64,000 nt of DNA from VXNE01 sp965206615 (GCA_965206615.1 CBDBKI010000003.1:102694-166693); one strand, 5' to 3'. Counted from the first letter of the stretch, positions 25,301 to 34,047 are shown. Translations and numbers: made by a program. The notes: generated by a model from the sequence alone, not told the origin.

Positions 25301-27889
25301 TCAGGCGGCGTCGTCCAGGATACGCACGACCCCGGCGCTGCCGTCCACTTCGATCATCTGGCCGTCCTCGATCAGGTCCGTGATCCCGTCGAGGCCGGAC
25401 ACGCAGGGCAGTCCATACTCCCGGGCGATGACCGCCCCGTGCTGCAGTGGTCCGCCGACTTCGAGCACCACGCCGGCCGCATTGACGAAAATTGGAGTCC
25501 AGCCGGGATCGGATGCTCGGGTGACCAGGATCTCGCCCTCTTCGAGGGGTTTCTCGTACGGCGCGTGCAGCACCTTGGCGCGGCCGCGCACCGTTCCCGG
25601 CGCGATGGCGTCGCCAACGAGCCCGTCTTCCGTCTCGGAGAGCGGCACGCGCGGAATCCTGCCGCGGCTGTCGATCACGCGCGGCCAGTCCTTGACCCGG
25701 TCGAGATGGCGGCGCGTGGAGAGGTTTCTCTCGATGGCGGCGCGTACGTCGAAGCCGGCGTCTCGTTCCGCCTCCCCGAGCTGGAACGGGGTCAGGTCGA
25801 AGACCTGTTGCCGATCGTCCATCCTGCCTGCGGCGACCAGGTGCTCGGCAAGGGTCAGCGCGCGGCGGCGCATCAGGTCGACGACGTGGATGAAGAAGAA
25901 CTTCGGCGCTTCCCGGTAGCCGGCGGCGCTACGGACCGTGTTGGCGAGTTTTCGGACCTGCTTCTCCTTGCCCCGCGCCCGCGCGATCTCGAACAGGCGT
26001 TCGTGCGCTTCGATGCGACGCCGCTCGGCCGTGGCGATGGCGCCCGTTTCGAGGTCGATGGCGCGTAGCTGGTCGAAGAACGCCGGCAGGTTCTCGTAGG
26101 ACCGCGGCGTCGCGATGTCGATCTCCTTGATGCCGCGGCAGCCGAAACGGCCCATGTAGAGATCGTAGGCCGTCATGAAGTCCGCCGAGTACGACCGGGC
26201 GCGAATCTTCGCCTCGAACGCGTCGCCGTCTTCGGTCGCCTGGAGTTCGTCGAACGATGCCAGCTCGAACATCCGGCGCCCCATCTCGGCGGTCGGATTG
26301 CCGGGCAGGTCCATCTCCAGCGCGACGAGCAGGTCCCGGGCTTCCGCGTCGTCCCGGAACAGCCTCGCGAGCCGGGAGCGGGCGGCCATGGGCGCGGCGA
26401 TCGCGCCGATGGACTGGAGCTGGTTCTGGAACAGGGCGAGGAGCGCCTCCTGCATCTCGTCGAACGGCGTCTCCTGCCCGATGAGGGCGCGGCAGCGCTC
26501 CAGGTCTCCCTCGAAGAGACGGTCGTAGTCCCGCAGGGATTTCTCGAGGTTGACGAATCCCCTGACCACGGTCGGCAGGAGCCTGAACCCGGTCTTTGCC
26601 ATCTTCCAGCGCGCGCCCTCGAGGGCCTCTGGCAGCTTCTTCGGCCGGTACTCGGCCTTGAAGTCGACGGAGTCGAGAATCTTGCGCGTCGGTGTGTCAT
26701 AGGTCTTGAGGAGGCTGCCCATCATGGACATGCCCAGCGCGCGCAGCATGGCGGAAAGATTGATGTACTGACGCCCGTCCATGTTGACGATCGTTCCCTC
26801 CGCTCCCGCGTCGACCATGATCTCGGCCTTCATCAGGACCAGCATTCGGCCCCAGAGGTCGGCGCCGAGCACGGAGAGGGAGTCTCCGAAACCCTGGGTC
26901 AGCACGACGACGTCGAGGTAGAGTCTCTTCTGCGCGCCGGGCTCCGTGATCATGCCCGCGGGCAGCGGGACGTAGGCAGTGATGGGCCGCGACTGCAGGA
27001 GGTACAGCGTGCTGTCGTGGATGGCCCACTCGATGTCCATCGGTGCGCCGTAGTGCTCCTCCGCGTCGGCCGCGAGCTCCGCGACGGCCAGGGTCTGCTC
27101 GTCGGTCAGGCTCGGCGCTTCCGGGTCCACGTTGTCGCGTTCCTCCGTGCCGCCGCCGTTGACCAGCCAGGCGGCATGGGACTTTGACGCGATGCCGCGC
27201 TCGAGAATCTCGCCGCGCACCTTCTCCACCACGTAAGTGTCGGGGGTGACGTGCCCGTTCACCACGGTTTCGCCGAGGCCGAAGTTGGCGTTGATGACGG
27301 CCTCGTCGTAGCAGTTGTTCTGCGGATTGAGGGAGAACGCGACGCCGCTGACCTCCGACGGCACCTGCTTCTGGACGATGACGGCGATGCGCGGGTCGTC
27401 GGTGGCCATGCCGTGCTGGCGCTTGTAGGCGACGATGCGTTCGTCGAACACCGAGGTGAAGCTCGTGCGCAGGGCCTCCTCGAGCGTGTCCGGAGTGACG
27501 CCGAGGGTCGTTTCGTAGCCGCCGGCGAAGGAGGTGCCGGCGAGATCTTCTTCCGGCGAGGAGGAGCGCACGGCGAAGCAGTGCTCGGCGTTCAGGGTTG
27601 CCATTGCCTCGTTTACGGCCGCCTGCCGGGCGTCCGTGAGGGTGAGGGATGCGCAGGCCGCCTTGACGTCATCGCAGGCGGCCCTTGTGTCGTCATCCCC
27701 GCTGTCGAGGAAGGCCTGCCAGGCCGAACCCGCACGCACCTCTTCGAGCCACGGCTGGAAGAAGTCGACGTCCAGCACGAAGCCGGCGGGCACGTTGAAG
27801 CCGGCGGCGGTGGCTTCGATGAGGGAACGGGCCTTGCCGCCGACCTGGCCGAGGGCGGGTGGCGGCGTGGTGGAGAACGGGTGAATCAT
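25301..27889 (-). CDS. PEP synthase-like phosphotransferase, upstream tandem copy
   Basis: An 862-residue paralog of the adjacent gene, with the same domain order. It has an ATP-grasp nucleotide-binding half (PEEDLAGTSFAGGYETTLGV), a variable helical middle, and the phosphohistidine domain with LQHGAVIARE (His about 817). The first 330 residues and last 150 are nearly the same in both copies. The middle (about 340-560) differs more: ADLWGRMLVLMKAEIMVDAG here against SVVFARMAEKLKGDAGIIDR there. This is probably the first gene of a two- or three-gene operon. The middle domain in rifampin phosphotransferase-like proteins binds the acceptor, so the copies may act on different substrates. Confidence 0.85.
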   Translation of the reverse strand: MIHPFSTTPPPALGQVGGKARSLIEATAAGFNVPAGFVLDVDFFQPWLEEVRAGSAWQAFLDSGDDDTRAACDDVKAACASLTLTDARQAAVNEAMATLNAEHCFAVRSSSPEEDLAGTSFAGGYETTLGVTPDTLEEALRTSFTSVFDERIVAYKRQHGMATDDPRIAVIVQKQVPSEVSGVAFSLNPQNNCYDEAVINANFGLGETVVNGHVTPDTYVVEKVRGEILERGIASKSHAAWLVNGGGTEERDNVDPEAPSLTDEQTLAVAELAADAEEHYGAPMDIEWAIHDSTLYLLQSRPITAYVPLPAGMITEPGAQKRLYLDVVVLTQGFGDSLSVLGADLWGRMLVLMKAEIMVDAGAEGTIVNMDGRQYINLSAMLRALGMSMMGSLLKTYDTPTRKILDSVDFKAEYRPKKLPEALEGARWKMAKTGFRLLPTVVRGFVNLEKSLRDYDRLFEGDLERCRALIGQETPFDEMQEALLALFQNQLQSIGAIAAPMAARSRLARLFRDDAEARDLLVALEMDLPGNPTAEMGRRMFELASFDELQATEDGDAFEAKIRARSYSADFMTAYDLYMGRFGCRGIKEIDIATPRSYENLPAFFDQLRAIDLETGAIATAERRRIEAHERLFEIARARGKEKQVRKLANTVRSAAGYREAPKFFFIHVVDLMRRRALTLAEHLVAAGRMDDRQQVFDLTPFQLGEAERDAGFDVRAAIERNLSTRRHLDRVKDWPRVIDSRGRIPRVPLSETEDGLVGDAIAPGTVRGRAKVLHAPYEKPLEEGEILVTRASDPGWTPIFVNAAGVVLEVGGPLQHGAVIAREYGLPCVSGLDGITDLIEDGQMIEVDGSAGVVRILDDAA

Positions 27890-27930
27890 GGTGAACCCCC
27901 AGGGTGTGTCGAAGTCGAGCGTGCCGTGTA

Positions 27931-27947
27931 GTTTCGCATAGCGAAAC
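27931..27947. repeat. Short perfect palindrome GTTTCGC-ATA-GCGAAAC
   Basis: A 7-bp stem with a 3-base loop lies about 40 bases upstream of the PEP-synthase-like operon. The same core (GTTTCGC..GCGAAAC, 4-base loop, 10-bp stem) is at 30833-30856 inside a composite repeat, and a degenerate one is near 12796. It may be an operator for the operon or another dispersed palindrome. Confidence 0.45.
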
Positions 27948-27973
27948 GTTGGACGCCCCCGTCGGCAGGGGCG

Positions 27974-28198
27974 TCAGAGCAGATGCAGGATGGGTACGGT
28001 GACGGTCGCCTGCGTGTCGCCGAGCTGCTTGTCCCCGACGATGCCCCGGAAGAACGTGCTGCCGGTCAGGTCGTGGAAGTACTGTACGCCGGGGTATTAG
28101 ACGAACGCGACGCCGTCGAACGTAGCGTCTCCTTCGAGCGTCACCGACGCGCCCATGTGCATGGGACCGTGCCCGCCCCGGGCCATGACCCCCATCAT
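27974..28198 (-). pseudogene. Small hypothetical gene with an in-frame TAA
   Basis: From ATG 28198 (ACGGGAG upstream) the frame reads MMGVMARGGHGPMHMGASVT and DATFDGVAFV, then TAA, and continues in the same frame as YPGVQYFHDLTGSTFFRGIV to a TGA at 27974. The two halves together form a plausible 74-residue beta-rich protein. The TAA (not TGA) argues for decay rather than recoding. I do not recognise the family. Confidence 0.4.
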
Positions 28199-28254
28199 GG
28201 CGCTCCCGTAATCCGCTCATTCTGGTGACCTCCTTCGAATGCGTTGCCGTGCGG

Positions 28255-28590
28255 CTACAACTGCTCGGCGAACTTCGCCTCGGTCCGGTGGTAGTTCTCG
28301 CGCCCGGGATTGCGGTCCATGATGCTCTGCCATTCGTCGGTGGCGAAGACGCCGCGCATCACGGAGTGACGCGTCTCGATATCGTCCCAGCGGATGATCC
28401 ACGTGACGGTGGCGGACCCGAGATCGTCCTGGGGTTTGCCGTTCACCTCCGGGGGTTCGTCGACGTTGACCCAGAAGCCGACGAGATCCAGATGCTCGCG
28501 GATGTAGGGCAGCGCGATGTCGGTTGCCCAGGTGCGGTAGGCGTCCATGGCGGTAGGTTCGTAGTGGTAGTTGCGGATCTCGTAGATCAT
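28255..28590 (-). CDS. NIPSNAP family protein
   Basis: A 111-residue protein starting MIYEIRNYHYEP at ATG 28590, the usual NIPSNAP beginning. It has a dimeric alpha/beta-barrel (ferredoxin-like) fold, with the conserved LVGFWVNVDEP and VTWIIRWDDIETR strands. Function is unknown; in bacteria these genes often sit beside degradation or transport genes. The longer open frame upstream is unrelated sequence inside the serine hydrolase gene. Confidence 0.82.
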   Translation of the reverse strand: MIYEIRNYHYEPTAMDAYRTWATDIALPYIREHLDLVGFWVNVDEPPEVNGKPQDDLGSATVTWIIRWDDIETRHSVMRGVFATDEWQSIMDRNPGRENYHRTEAKFAEQL

Positions 28591-28624
28591 CTCGTTCTCT
28601 CGGGCGTGTGGTCTCGGGAGCGCA

Positions 28625-29830
28625 TTATCTTCCGGCGTCGGCGGTCTGATCGAGGTGAGCGGCGAGTGCCGACAGGAAGGCTTCGCGATGTTGCGGCGCA
28701 GCGCCTCCGATGGCCGTGGGCGAAGCGCTGTGCGTTGCCACGACCAGGCCTCGGTGCGGATACACGGCGATGGTCTGTCCGAAGATACCGAGCGCCCGGT
28801 ACTCGCCTTCGGGCCACAGCCACCAGAGGTATCCGTAACCGTCGAAGCCCTTCGACGGCGTCGTCGACGCCGCCATCCAGCCCTCGGGTAGCACGCGTTT
28901 ACCGTCTGCGAGCACACCGCCCGCCAGTGCGAAGAGGCCGATCCGCGCATAGTCGCGCAGCGTGGCGTTGATGCAGCAACCGCCGAGTTCACCGCCGCCG
29001 GGGCCGTGGGTCATCCAGTAGGCGTCCGACTCCATCCCGAACGGCTGCCACACCTTGTGGGTCAGGTACGTCGCCAGGTTGTTGCCGATGGCGGCGCGCA
29101 ATACCGCCCCCACGAGGTTCGTCTCGGCCGTGTTGTAGTTGAAGGTCGCGCCCGCCGGGCCTACCCGCGACTTCCCGGACAGCGTCCCGTACAGCCCCAC
29201 GATGTTCGGCGGCATCGTGTTCACGTCCGAGGCGGGGTCCGCGTAGTCCTCGTTCCAGGCCACGCCGGAAGCCATCTGCAGCAGGTTGCCGATCGTCACG
29301 TCGTCGTACGCGGAGCCCTTGAGACGCGGCAGGTAGGCGGTGATGGGCTCGTCGACGGACTCGATGTAGCCGTCCCCGATGGCCGCGCCGACGAGCATCG
29401 AGACGACGGACTTGGCGACGGAGAACGATACCCAGAGGCTCGACGCATCGTTGCCGGCGGCGTAGCGCTCCAGCAGCACCTTGCCGTCCTGCACGGCGAT
29501 CAGGCCGACGACGTTGCCGCGATCCAGGTAGTCGTCGATGCCGAGCGACTCCCCCTCGAACTCGTAGGTGAGCTCGGTAATCGGCGCTTCCGAGTCGGGC
29601 AGCGCCAGGATTTCTCCGCTCGCCTCGATCCTGCGGGTCGGGAAGATGGAGGCGATGTTCCGGAAGCCGGCCACCTTCTGCTCCGGCTCCCAGAATAGAA
29701 ACCGCCCGGGATCGCCGAAGTGCGCGGCGTCGTCCTGCGGGTCCACGTAGGGCGCCTCGGCATGGGCCGCGCCGGCGAGCGCGACGAAGGTGCAGACGGA
29801 CAGGCCGGCCCGTATGAGTCTTCGTGTCAT
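28625..29830 (-). CDS. Exported serine hydrolase, class C beta-lactamase fold
   Basis: A 401-residue protein with a cleavable signal peptide (RLIRAGLSVCTFVALAGAAHA). The nucleophile motif is S137-V-A-K140 and the second motif is the YNT at about 232. This matches the beta-lactamase/transpeptidase-like esterase family, which includes 6-aminohexanoate-dimer hydrolase (EstB type). Such enzymes hydrolyse esters or amides in the periplasm. It lies between NIPSNAP and the second selenoprotein gene on the same strand; spacing to the latter is 41 bases, so they may be one transcript. Confidence 0.87.
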   Translation of the reverse strand: MTRRLIRAGLSVCTFVALAGAAHAEAPYVDPQDDAAHFGDPGRFLFWEPEQKVAGFRNIASIFPTRRIEASGEILALPDSEAPITELTYEFEGESLGIDDYLDRGNVVGLIAVQDGKVLLERYAAGNDASSLWVSFSVAKSVVSMLVGAAIGDGYIESVDEPITAYLPRLKGSAYDDVTIGNLLQMASGVAWNEDYADPASDVNTMPPNIVGLYGTLSGKSRVGPAGATFNYNTAETNLVGAVLRAAIGNNLATYLTHKVWQPFGMESDAYWMTHGPGGGELGGCCINATLRDYARIGLFALAGGVLADGKRVLPEGWMAASTTPSKGFDGYGYLWWLWPEGEYRALGIFGQTIAVYPHRGLVVATHSASPTAIGGAAPQHREAFLSALAAHLDQTADAGR

Positions 29831-29871
29831 CGATGGCGTTCCTGTCGAGTTTGCGGCGGGACCGGTGCCGG

Positions 29872-30738
29872 CTATTCGGCGCGCACGCGCCCCTGGTCCC
29901 GGAGTTGCTGCCGCTGGGCGCGGCGCGCCTCGCCCAGCGCCGCGAGCCGCGCGATGTCCTGCTCCCGAATCTCCATGTACCGATCACGCCAGGCTTCGTC
30001 GGCGCTCCATCGGTACGGCGTGCGGACGACTTCCCGTGGACCGGAGGCGCTCTGGAGCAACTCGAGCCCGGTCGCGACGACCGCGCGCTGCATGTCCGCG
30101 TCGTACGGCCGCCCGCAGGGATTGCCGAGGGGGAAGTCGGTGAACACGAACCTGGGCACGCCGCAGTGGTCGACGATGTCCATGGCCGACCCGAGGATGA
30201 CGGTGGGAATGCCGGCGGCTTCGAGGTGGCGAGCGACCAGACTCACGGTCTGGTGGCAGACGGGTCACAACGGCACGAGCAGGGCGATGTCCGCGCCGTC
30301 TTCCCGACAGCGATCGAGCAGCTCCGGGGCGTCGTTCGTCATCGTGCGCCGGTGGCTGTACTCGGTGGGCACGCAATGGAAACGTGGGGTCAGGCCACCG
30401 AGGCGACCCTCGTCGATCAGTTCCCGCAGCCGGTCGATAGGGAAGTAGGAATTGAGATCGTCGAGATGCGTCGCGCGCTTGTCCCACGACAGGTCGTTGC
30501 CGAACAGGCGCTCCGGCGGCTCGACGGTCTCTCCCGAAGCCACGAAGCGCGGATCGCCGGCGTGCCGGTCATGGAGGGCCGCCGTCGTGACGAGCGCCAG
30601 CGTCGACTCGCGGGCGGGCTTCGCCAGCGGCGTGAAGGGCGTGTCGTCAAAATGCGCCCACGTGTAGGGTTTCTCGAAGCCCTGCGCGTCGTAGTAGCGC
30701 CGCGTGCGGTCGATGTAGCGTACGGGCTGTGCGTTCAT
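29872..30738 (-). CDS. Selenoprotein, glycine/betaine reductase B family, second gene (Sec at UGA)
   Basis: A 288-residue protein when the TGA at 30267-30265 is read as selenocysteine 158. The sequence runs ALLVPL-U-PVCHQTVSLVARHLEAAG, so the UxxC redox motif is intact and the homology continues on both sides. The N-terminal half (residues 1-157) carries the NSYFPIDRLRELIDEGRLGG segment found also in the gene at 16567. The second half shares HLEAAGIPTVILGS and TDFPLGNPCGRP with it. ATG at 30738 is the start. It lacks the extra C-terminal domain of the first gene. Function is unknown; the family reduces small C-N or C-S substrates. Confidence 0.83.
30236..30254 (-). promoter_or_regulatory. Bacterial SECIS hairpin of the second selenoprotein gene
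   Basis: Read on the minus strand, ACCAGAC pairs with GUCUGGU to give a perfect 7-bp stem around the loop CGUGA. The loop lies 18-22 bases after the UGA, exactly as in the first gene. Six of the stem pairs differ between the two genes, so the structure, not the sequence, is conserved. This is strong support for selenocysteine insertion. Confidence 0.8.
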
Positions 30739-30768
30739 GGCAGGCGATCATACCGGACGAGCGAAATG

Positions 30769-30913
30769 TAGGGGACGGGCTTGTCCCGTCCCGGCGCGAC
30801 CTGCGGTCGCGGCGCGACCTATGGGTCGCGTTGCAGTTTCGCTTGCGCGAAACTGCGCGTTGACGACGAGGTTCCGCGACTTCGGGGACGGGCGACCGCA
30901 AGGGTCGCCCCTA
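30769..30913. repeat. Stop-codon-abutting palindromic repeat, copy 5 (long composite)
   Basis: Left head: TAG (30769), GGGACGGG (30772-30779), CTTGT, CCCGTCCC (30785-30792). Right head inverted: GGGCGACC (30890-30897), GCAAG, GGTCGCCC (30903-30910), CTA (30911-30913). That CTA is the stop codon of the SDR gene. Between the heads are further palindromes, including GCAGTTTCGC / GCGAAACTGC (30833-30842, 30847-30856). The inverted ends (TGTAGGGG ... CCCCTACA) make it MITE-like. Confidence 0.75.
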
Positions 30914-31768
30914 CAGATCCCGTCTCAGTGCCGCGGAGAGGCGGGCGTCGAGGCGGGGATACGTATCGTTCGCGACGGCATCTGCGCGTACTCCGGCGAG
31001 CCCGGCTACCTCGGGGTGGGAGAAGAGGTAGAACCGCTCGTGGCGTATCCCGTCGATGACCGTGGCGGCGACGTCCTCCGGCGCCATCGCCCGGGGCAGT
31101 TGCCTGCCATAGCGGGCGCGTAACGCCGCAGCGGCGCCGGCGACTTCCCGCTGCGGCGCCAGATCGTCAGGCCGGTTGCGCGCCGCGTCGAGCACACGCG
31201 TGTTCACGCCGCCGGGGCACAGTACCGATACCCGGACAGGCGCGCCCTCCTCCTCGAGCTCCTGGGCGAGCGCCTCCGTAAGGGCAAGCACGGCATGCTT
31301 GCTCGCGTGGTACACGCCGACGAACGCCCTGGCCGTGAAGGCCGCCTCCGAGGCGGTGTTGACGATATGCGCGGCGGCGCCCTGGTCGAGCAGCCGCGGC
31401 ACGAAGGCGCGCAACATATTGGCTACGCCCAGGACGTTGACGGAGAAGAGCCAGTCCCAGTCCTCCGGATCCTGGTCCCAGACCGGGGCGAAGCGGCCGA
31501 TGACGCCGGCGTTGTTGCAGAGTACGTGCACGCCGCCGAACCGCTCCCAGGCGGCTACGGCCAGCCGTTCGCACGACGACGGGTCGGTCACGTCGCACGG
31601 GATGGCCGCGATGTCGGCGGACTCCCGCGCCAGTGCCGCGATCCCCGCCTCGTCAACGTCCGCGGCCACCACCCGCATGCCTTCCTCGAGCATGCGCAAT
31701 ACCAGCGCGCGGCCGATGCCGCTCGCGGCGCCGGTGACAACGGCAGTCTTGCCTCGCAGGTCTTTCAT
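30911..31768 (-). CDS. Short-chain dehydrogenase/reductase (end of aromatic operon)
   Basis: A 285-residue SDR with all motifs: cofactor site TGAASGIG (12-19), NNAG (85-88), catalytic Ser140, Tyr153 and Lys157 (YHASK). PGGVNTRVLDA follows. ATG at 31768 overlaps the GST stop by 4 bases (ATGA). In the aromatic operon it could oxidise a cis-dihydrodiol or a downstream alcohol, but classic dihydrodiol dehydrogenases are only one option. It ends at the TAG of a composite palindromic repeat. Confidence 0.87.
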   Translation of the reverse strand: MKDLRGKTAVVTGAASGIGRALVLRMLEEGMRVVAADVDEAGIAALARESADIAAIPCDVTDPSSCERLAVAAWERFGGVHVLCNNAGVIGRFAPVWDQDPEDWDWLFSVNVLGVANMLRAFVPRLLDQGAAAHIVNTASEAAFTARAFVGVYHASKHAVLALTEALAQELEEEGAPVRVSVLCPGGVNTRVLDAARNRPDDLAPQREVAGAAAALRARYGRQLPRAMAPEDVAATVIDGIRHERFYLFSHPEVAGLAGVRADAVANDTYPRLDARLSAALRRDL

Positions 31769-32550
31769 TCGAGGTGCTTGCGCATCTCGTCCCACGCGGC
31801 CGTTCCGCGCTTGCGAATGGCCTCGCGCTGCCGTTCGGGCACCACGTCCAGGACTGCCTGCCGATAGGAGTCGCGCGCGGTCATGCGGTCGAACCAGGCG
31901 TGCAGGTTCGGCTTGCCGTCTGCCAGGGCGTCGATCCCGAAGTTCATCACCTCGTTGGCGTACGGAAGGATCGCGAGGTCGGCCAGGCTCGGCGCGTCGC
32001 CGGCGAAGTACTCGCGGTCAGCGAGGATGGCCTCCCACTTCTCCGTGGCCGACACGAACACCCTGAGGCCCGCGCCGACCTCGGGAGCGGCGTAACCCTG
32101 GTCGAAGATCTGGAGTTGACGCGCGACGCGTTTCGGGTCGGGATGCCGCGCGAGCATGGACCGCACCGTATCCGGGTCCTGCTGGCGCAGACGTTCGAGC
32201 GACAGGATCGGCCACACCACCGCGCCGTTCGCGGGATGCAAGTCCTCGTCGACGTACTTCGTCCACTTGCGCATCTCGACGCGTGCGGCGGGAGCATCGG
32301 GTTTCAGCGGCGGGGACGGGAACTTGTCGTCGAGATACTCGTTGATGAGGGTCGACTCGACTATGGGCAGGCCGTCGTCGACCAGCGTCGGCACGACGCC
32401 CTTCGGGTTGAGGGCCAGGTAGTCCGGCTCGAGGTTGGCCTTGGTGCCGAGATTCACGGGAATGGTGTCCACGGCAACGCCCTTTTCCGCCAGGCACAGC
32501 CGTACCTTCATGGAACAGGGCGAGACCGCGGCGTCGTAGAGTTGCAGCAT
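31765..32550 (-). CDS. Glutathione S-transferase
   Basis: A 261-residue GST. The thioredoxin-like N-terminal domain (residues 1-80) begins MLQLYDAAVSPCSMKVRLCL, with the active-site Ser/Cys region SPCS, and has the cis-proline segment GVVPTLVDDG and the IVESTLINEYL glutathione loop. The all-helical C-terminal domain follows. GSTs inside aromatic-dioxygenase operons (BphK type) often act in dehalogenation or as protection from reactive intermediates. It overlaps the downstream SDR by 4 bases and follows the extradiol dioxygenase by 28. The host makes glutathione (gshA in this window). Confidence 0.88.
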   Translation of the reverse strand: MLQLYDAAVSPCSMKVRLCLAEKGVAVDTIPVNLGTKANLEPDYLALNPKGVVPTLVDDGLPIVESTLINEYLDDKFPSPPLKPDAPAARVEMRKWTKYVDEDLHPANGAVVWPILSLERLRQQDPDTVRSMLARHPDPKRVARQLQIFDQGYAAPEVGAGLRVFVSATEKWEAILADREYFAGDAPSLADLAILPYANEVMNFGIDALADGKPNLHAWFDRMTARDSYRQAVLDVVPERQREAIRKRGTAAWDEMRKHLE

Positions 32551-32578
32551 CGGGTTTCTCCGCGATCGATCCCGTGAG

Positions 32579-33496
32579 TCAGGAAGCCGCCCGGCGCCGA
32601 TCCCCGTAACGTCCGCCCTCGGGACGCAGGTGCCCCCACTCGCTGATCACGGTGAACCGTTCCACCTGGTCCACGTCGTCGTCGACGGTGCGTGCCCCGA
32701 AGCCGTATTCGAACAGCCAGCCGCTCGGCGAGTGCAGGTAGAACGAGATCATCTTGTCGTTCGGATGCTTGCCGATCGTAGTGTCCGCGATGCCCCGCTT
32801 GAAGCAGATGTCGTAGGTGGAGCCGACGTCGTCGAGGTTGGTGACCTGCAGCATGAGGTGGCCGAGGCGTTTGCCGCCGCCGGGGCCGCTGCTGAAGCCG
32901 AGCGAGTGATGGCGCGGATTGCAGTGCAGGAAGAGGATCTTCATCGTGCGCGCGCCGACCGGGCGCTCGATGTAGTCGGAGACGCGCATGCCCAGGACCT
33001 CCCGGTAGAACGTCTGGCTCGCCTCGTAGTCGTCGACGGTCATCACCATGTGGCCGAGGCCCTGGTCGTCCGTGACGAACCCGCGCACCGGGCGTGGGGA
33101 GTGGAACGGGTTCGCGTAGTCCATGAGGGGCGAATGGGAGATCTCGAGGGCCACGCCGCTCGGGTCCGAAAGCGTGATCAGATCGGCGACGCGCCTCGCG
33201 GCGGCCAGTTCCGAGCCGCCCTCGGAGAACGCCACGCCATGCTCGCCGAGCCGGGCCCGTACGGCGTCGAGGGCCGCGTCGTTCGCCACCTGCCAGCCGA
33301 TGTAGAGCAGGTCGTCGGACGGGTCCGGGTGTACGGCGATGCGATAGTGGTGCTTGTCGTGGCGCAGGAACAGGGTGCCGTCCTCGCCGCGGTCATGGAT
33401 CGCGACGCCGAGCACGTTGGTGGAGAATTCCTCCCACGCGGGCAGGTCCGACGCGCCCACACCGATGTATCCGAGTCGTTCGACTGCGCCAGACAT
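32579..33496 (-). CDS. Extradiol ring-cleavage dioxygenase, VOC family (BphC-like)
   Basis: A 305-residue two-domain vicinal oxygen chelate protein like 2,3-dihydroxybiphenyl 1,2-dioxygenase. The Fe(II) ligands are His in GLGHMVM, His in NPRHHSLGF and Glu in WLFEYGFG, the His-His-Glu triad of the C-terminal domain. The N-terminal domain (about 1-130) is the usual catalytically silent repeat. It cleaves a catechol next to its hydroxyls, the step after ring dihydroxylation. It sits directly downstream of the Rieske subunit genes, so the operon can oxidise and open an aromatic ring. Confidence 0.88.
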   Translation of the reverse strand: MSGAVERLGYIGVGASDLPAWEEFSTNVLGVAIHDRGEDGTLFLRHDKHHYRIAVHPDPSDDLLYIGWQVANDAALDAVRARLGEHGVAFSEGGSELAAARRVADLITLSDPSGVALEISHSPLMDYANPFHSPRPVRGFVTDDQGLGHMVMTVDDYEASQTFYREVLGMRVSDYIERPVGARTMKILFLHCNPRHHSLGFSSGPGGGKRLGHLMLQVTNLDDVGSTYDICFKRGIADTTIGKHPNDKMISFYLHSPSGWLFEYGFGARTVDDDVDQVERFTVISEWGHLRPEGGRYGDRRRAAS

Positions 33497-33508
33497 ATTG
33501 GCCTCCGA

Positions 33509-34045
33509 TCAGAAGAAGATGCTCAGGTTCTGTGCGTTGATGACCACGAAGTCCGGCACGATCTTGCGCCGCGCGATGCGGAAGGACCCGTCTTCGGTGG
33601 CGCGCAGCACGTCCTCGCGCATGCCCGAGAAGAAGTCCTGGTCCTCGCCGATGCCCTCGTTGCGCGAGCGGTAGGCGAGAAACGCGGAGCGCGCGACGAT
33701 CTCGCCGGGGTGGTCGCCGTTTTCGGCCTCTACGTTGGAGATGAAATGGCGCGTGCGGGACGGAGGATCCTCCGCCCAGGCCATGCCGGTCTTGAGCCGG
33801 TCGACACGCCGCGCGAGCATGCTCTTGGTGTCTTCAAAATAGGCGAGACCCGAGCTGTCTTCCACCTCGGCGTCGACAGGCCATGTCTCGTCGGCGCCGT
33901 CACGCAGGCGGTTGTAGCGCGTCGGCATCCAGTAGAGGCAGTCGTCGGCGAACAGCTCGAACCACTCGTCGAAGCGCCGCTCGTCGAGCAGGCGCGCTTC
34001 GCGATAGAGGAACTGCTGTACCGCGATCAGCCGTTCCAGCTCCAA
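33509..34045 (-). CDS. Aromatic-ring-hydroxylating dioxygenase, small (beta) subunit
   Basis: A 178-residue cystatin-like/SnoaL-fold subunit. Key segments are QQFLYREARLLDERRFDEWF, CLYWMPTRYNR, RTRHFISNVE and the C-terminal RKIVPDFVVINAQNLSIFF. It has no metal site and supports the alpha3beta3 hexamer. The start is probably TTG 34045, with GGGAGG seven bases before it; another TTG at 34051 overlaps the alpha-subunit stop. It is encoded immediately after the alpha subunit. Confidence 0.87.
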   Translation of the reverse strand: MELERLIAVQQFLYREARLLDERRFDEWFELFADDCLYWMPTRYNRLRDGADETWPVDAEVEDSSGLAYFEDTKSMLARRVDRLKTGMAWAEDPPSRTRHFISNVEAENGDHPGEIVARSAFLAYRSRNEGIGEDQDFFSGMREDVLRATEDGSFRIARRKIVPDFVVINAQNLSIFF

Positions 34046-34047
34046 GC

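Noticed and set aside
27974..28198. Recoding at the in-frame stop of the small gene (like the selenoproteins)
   Set aside because: The codon is TAA, not TGA, and no hairpin follows; decay or a non-gene is simpler.
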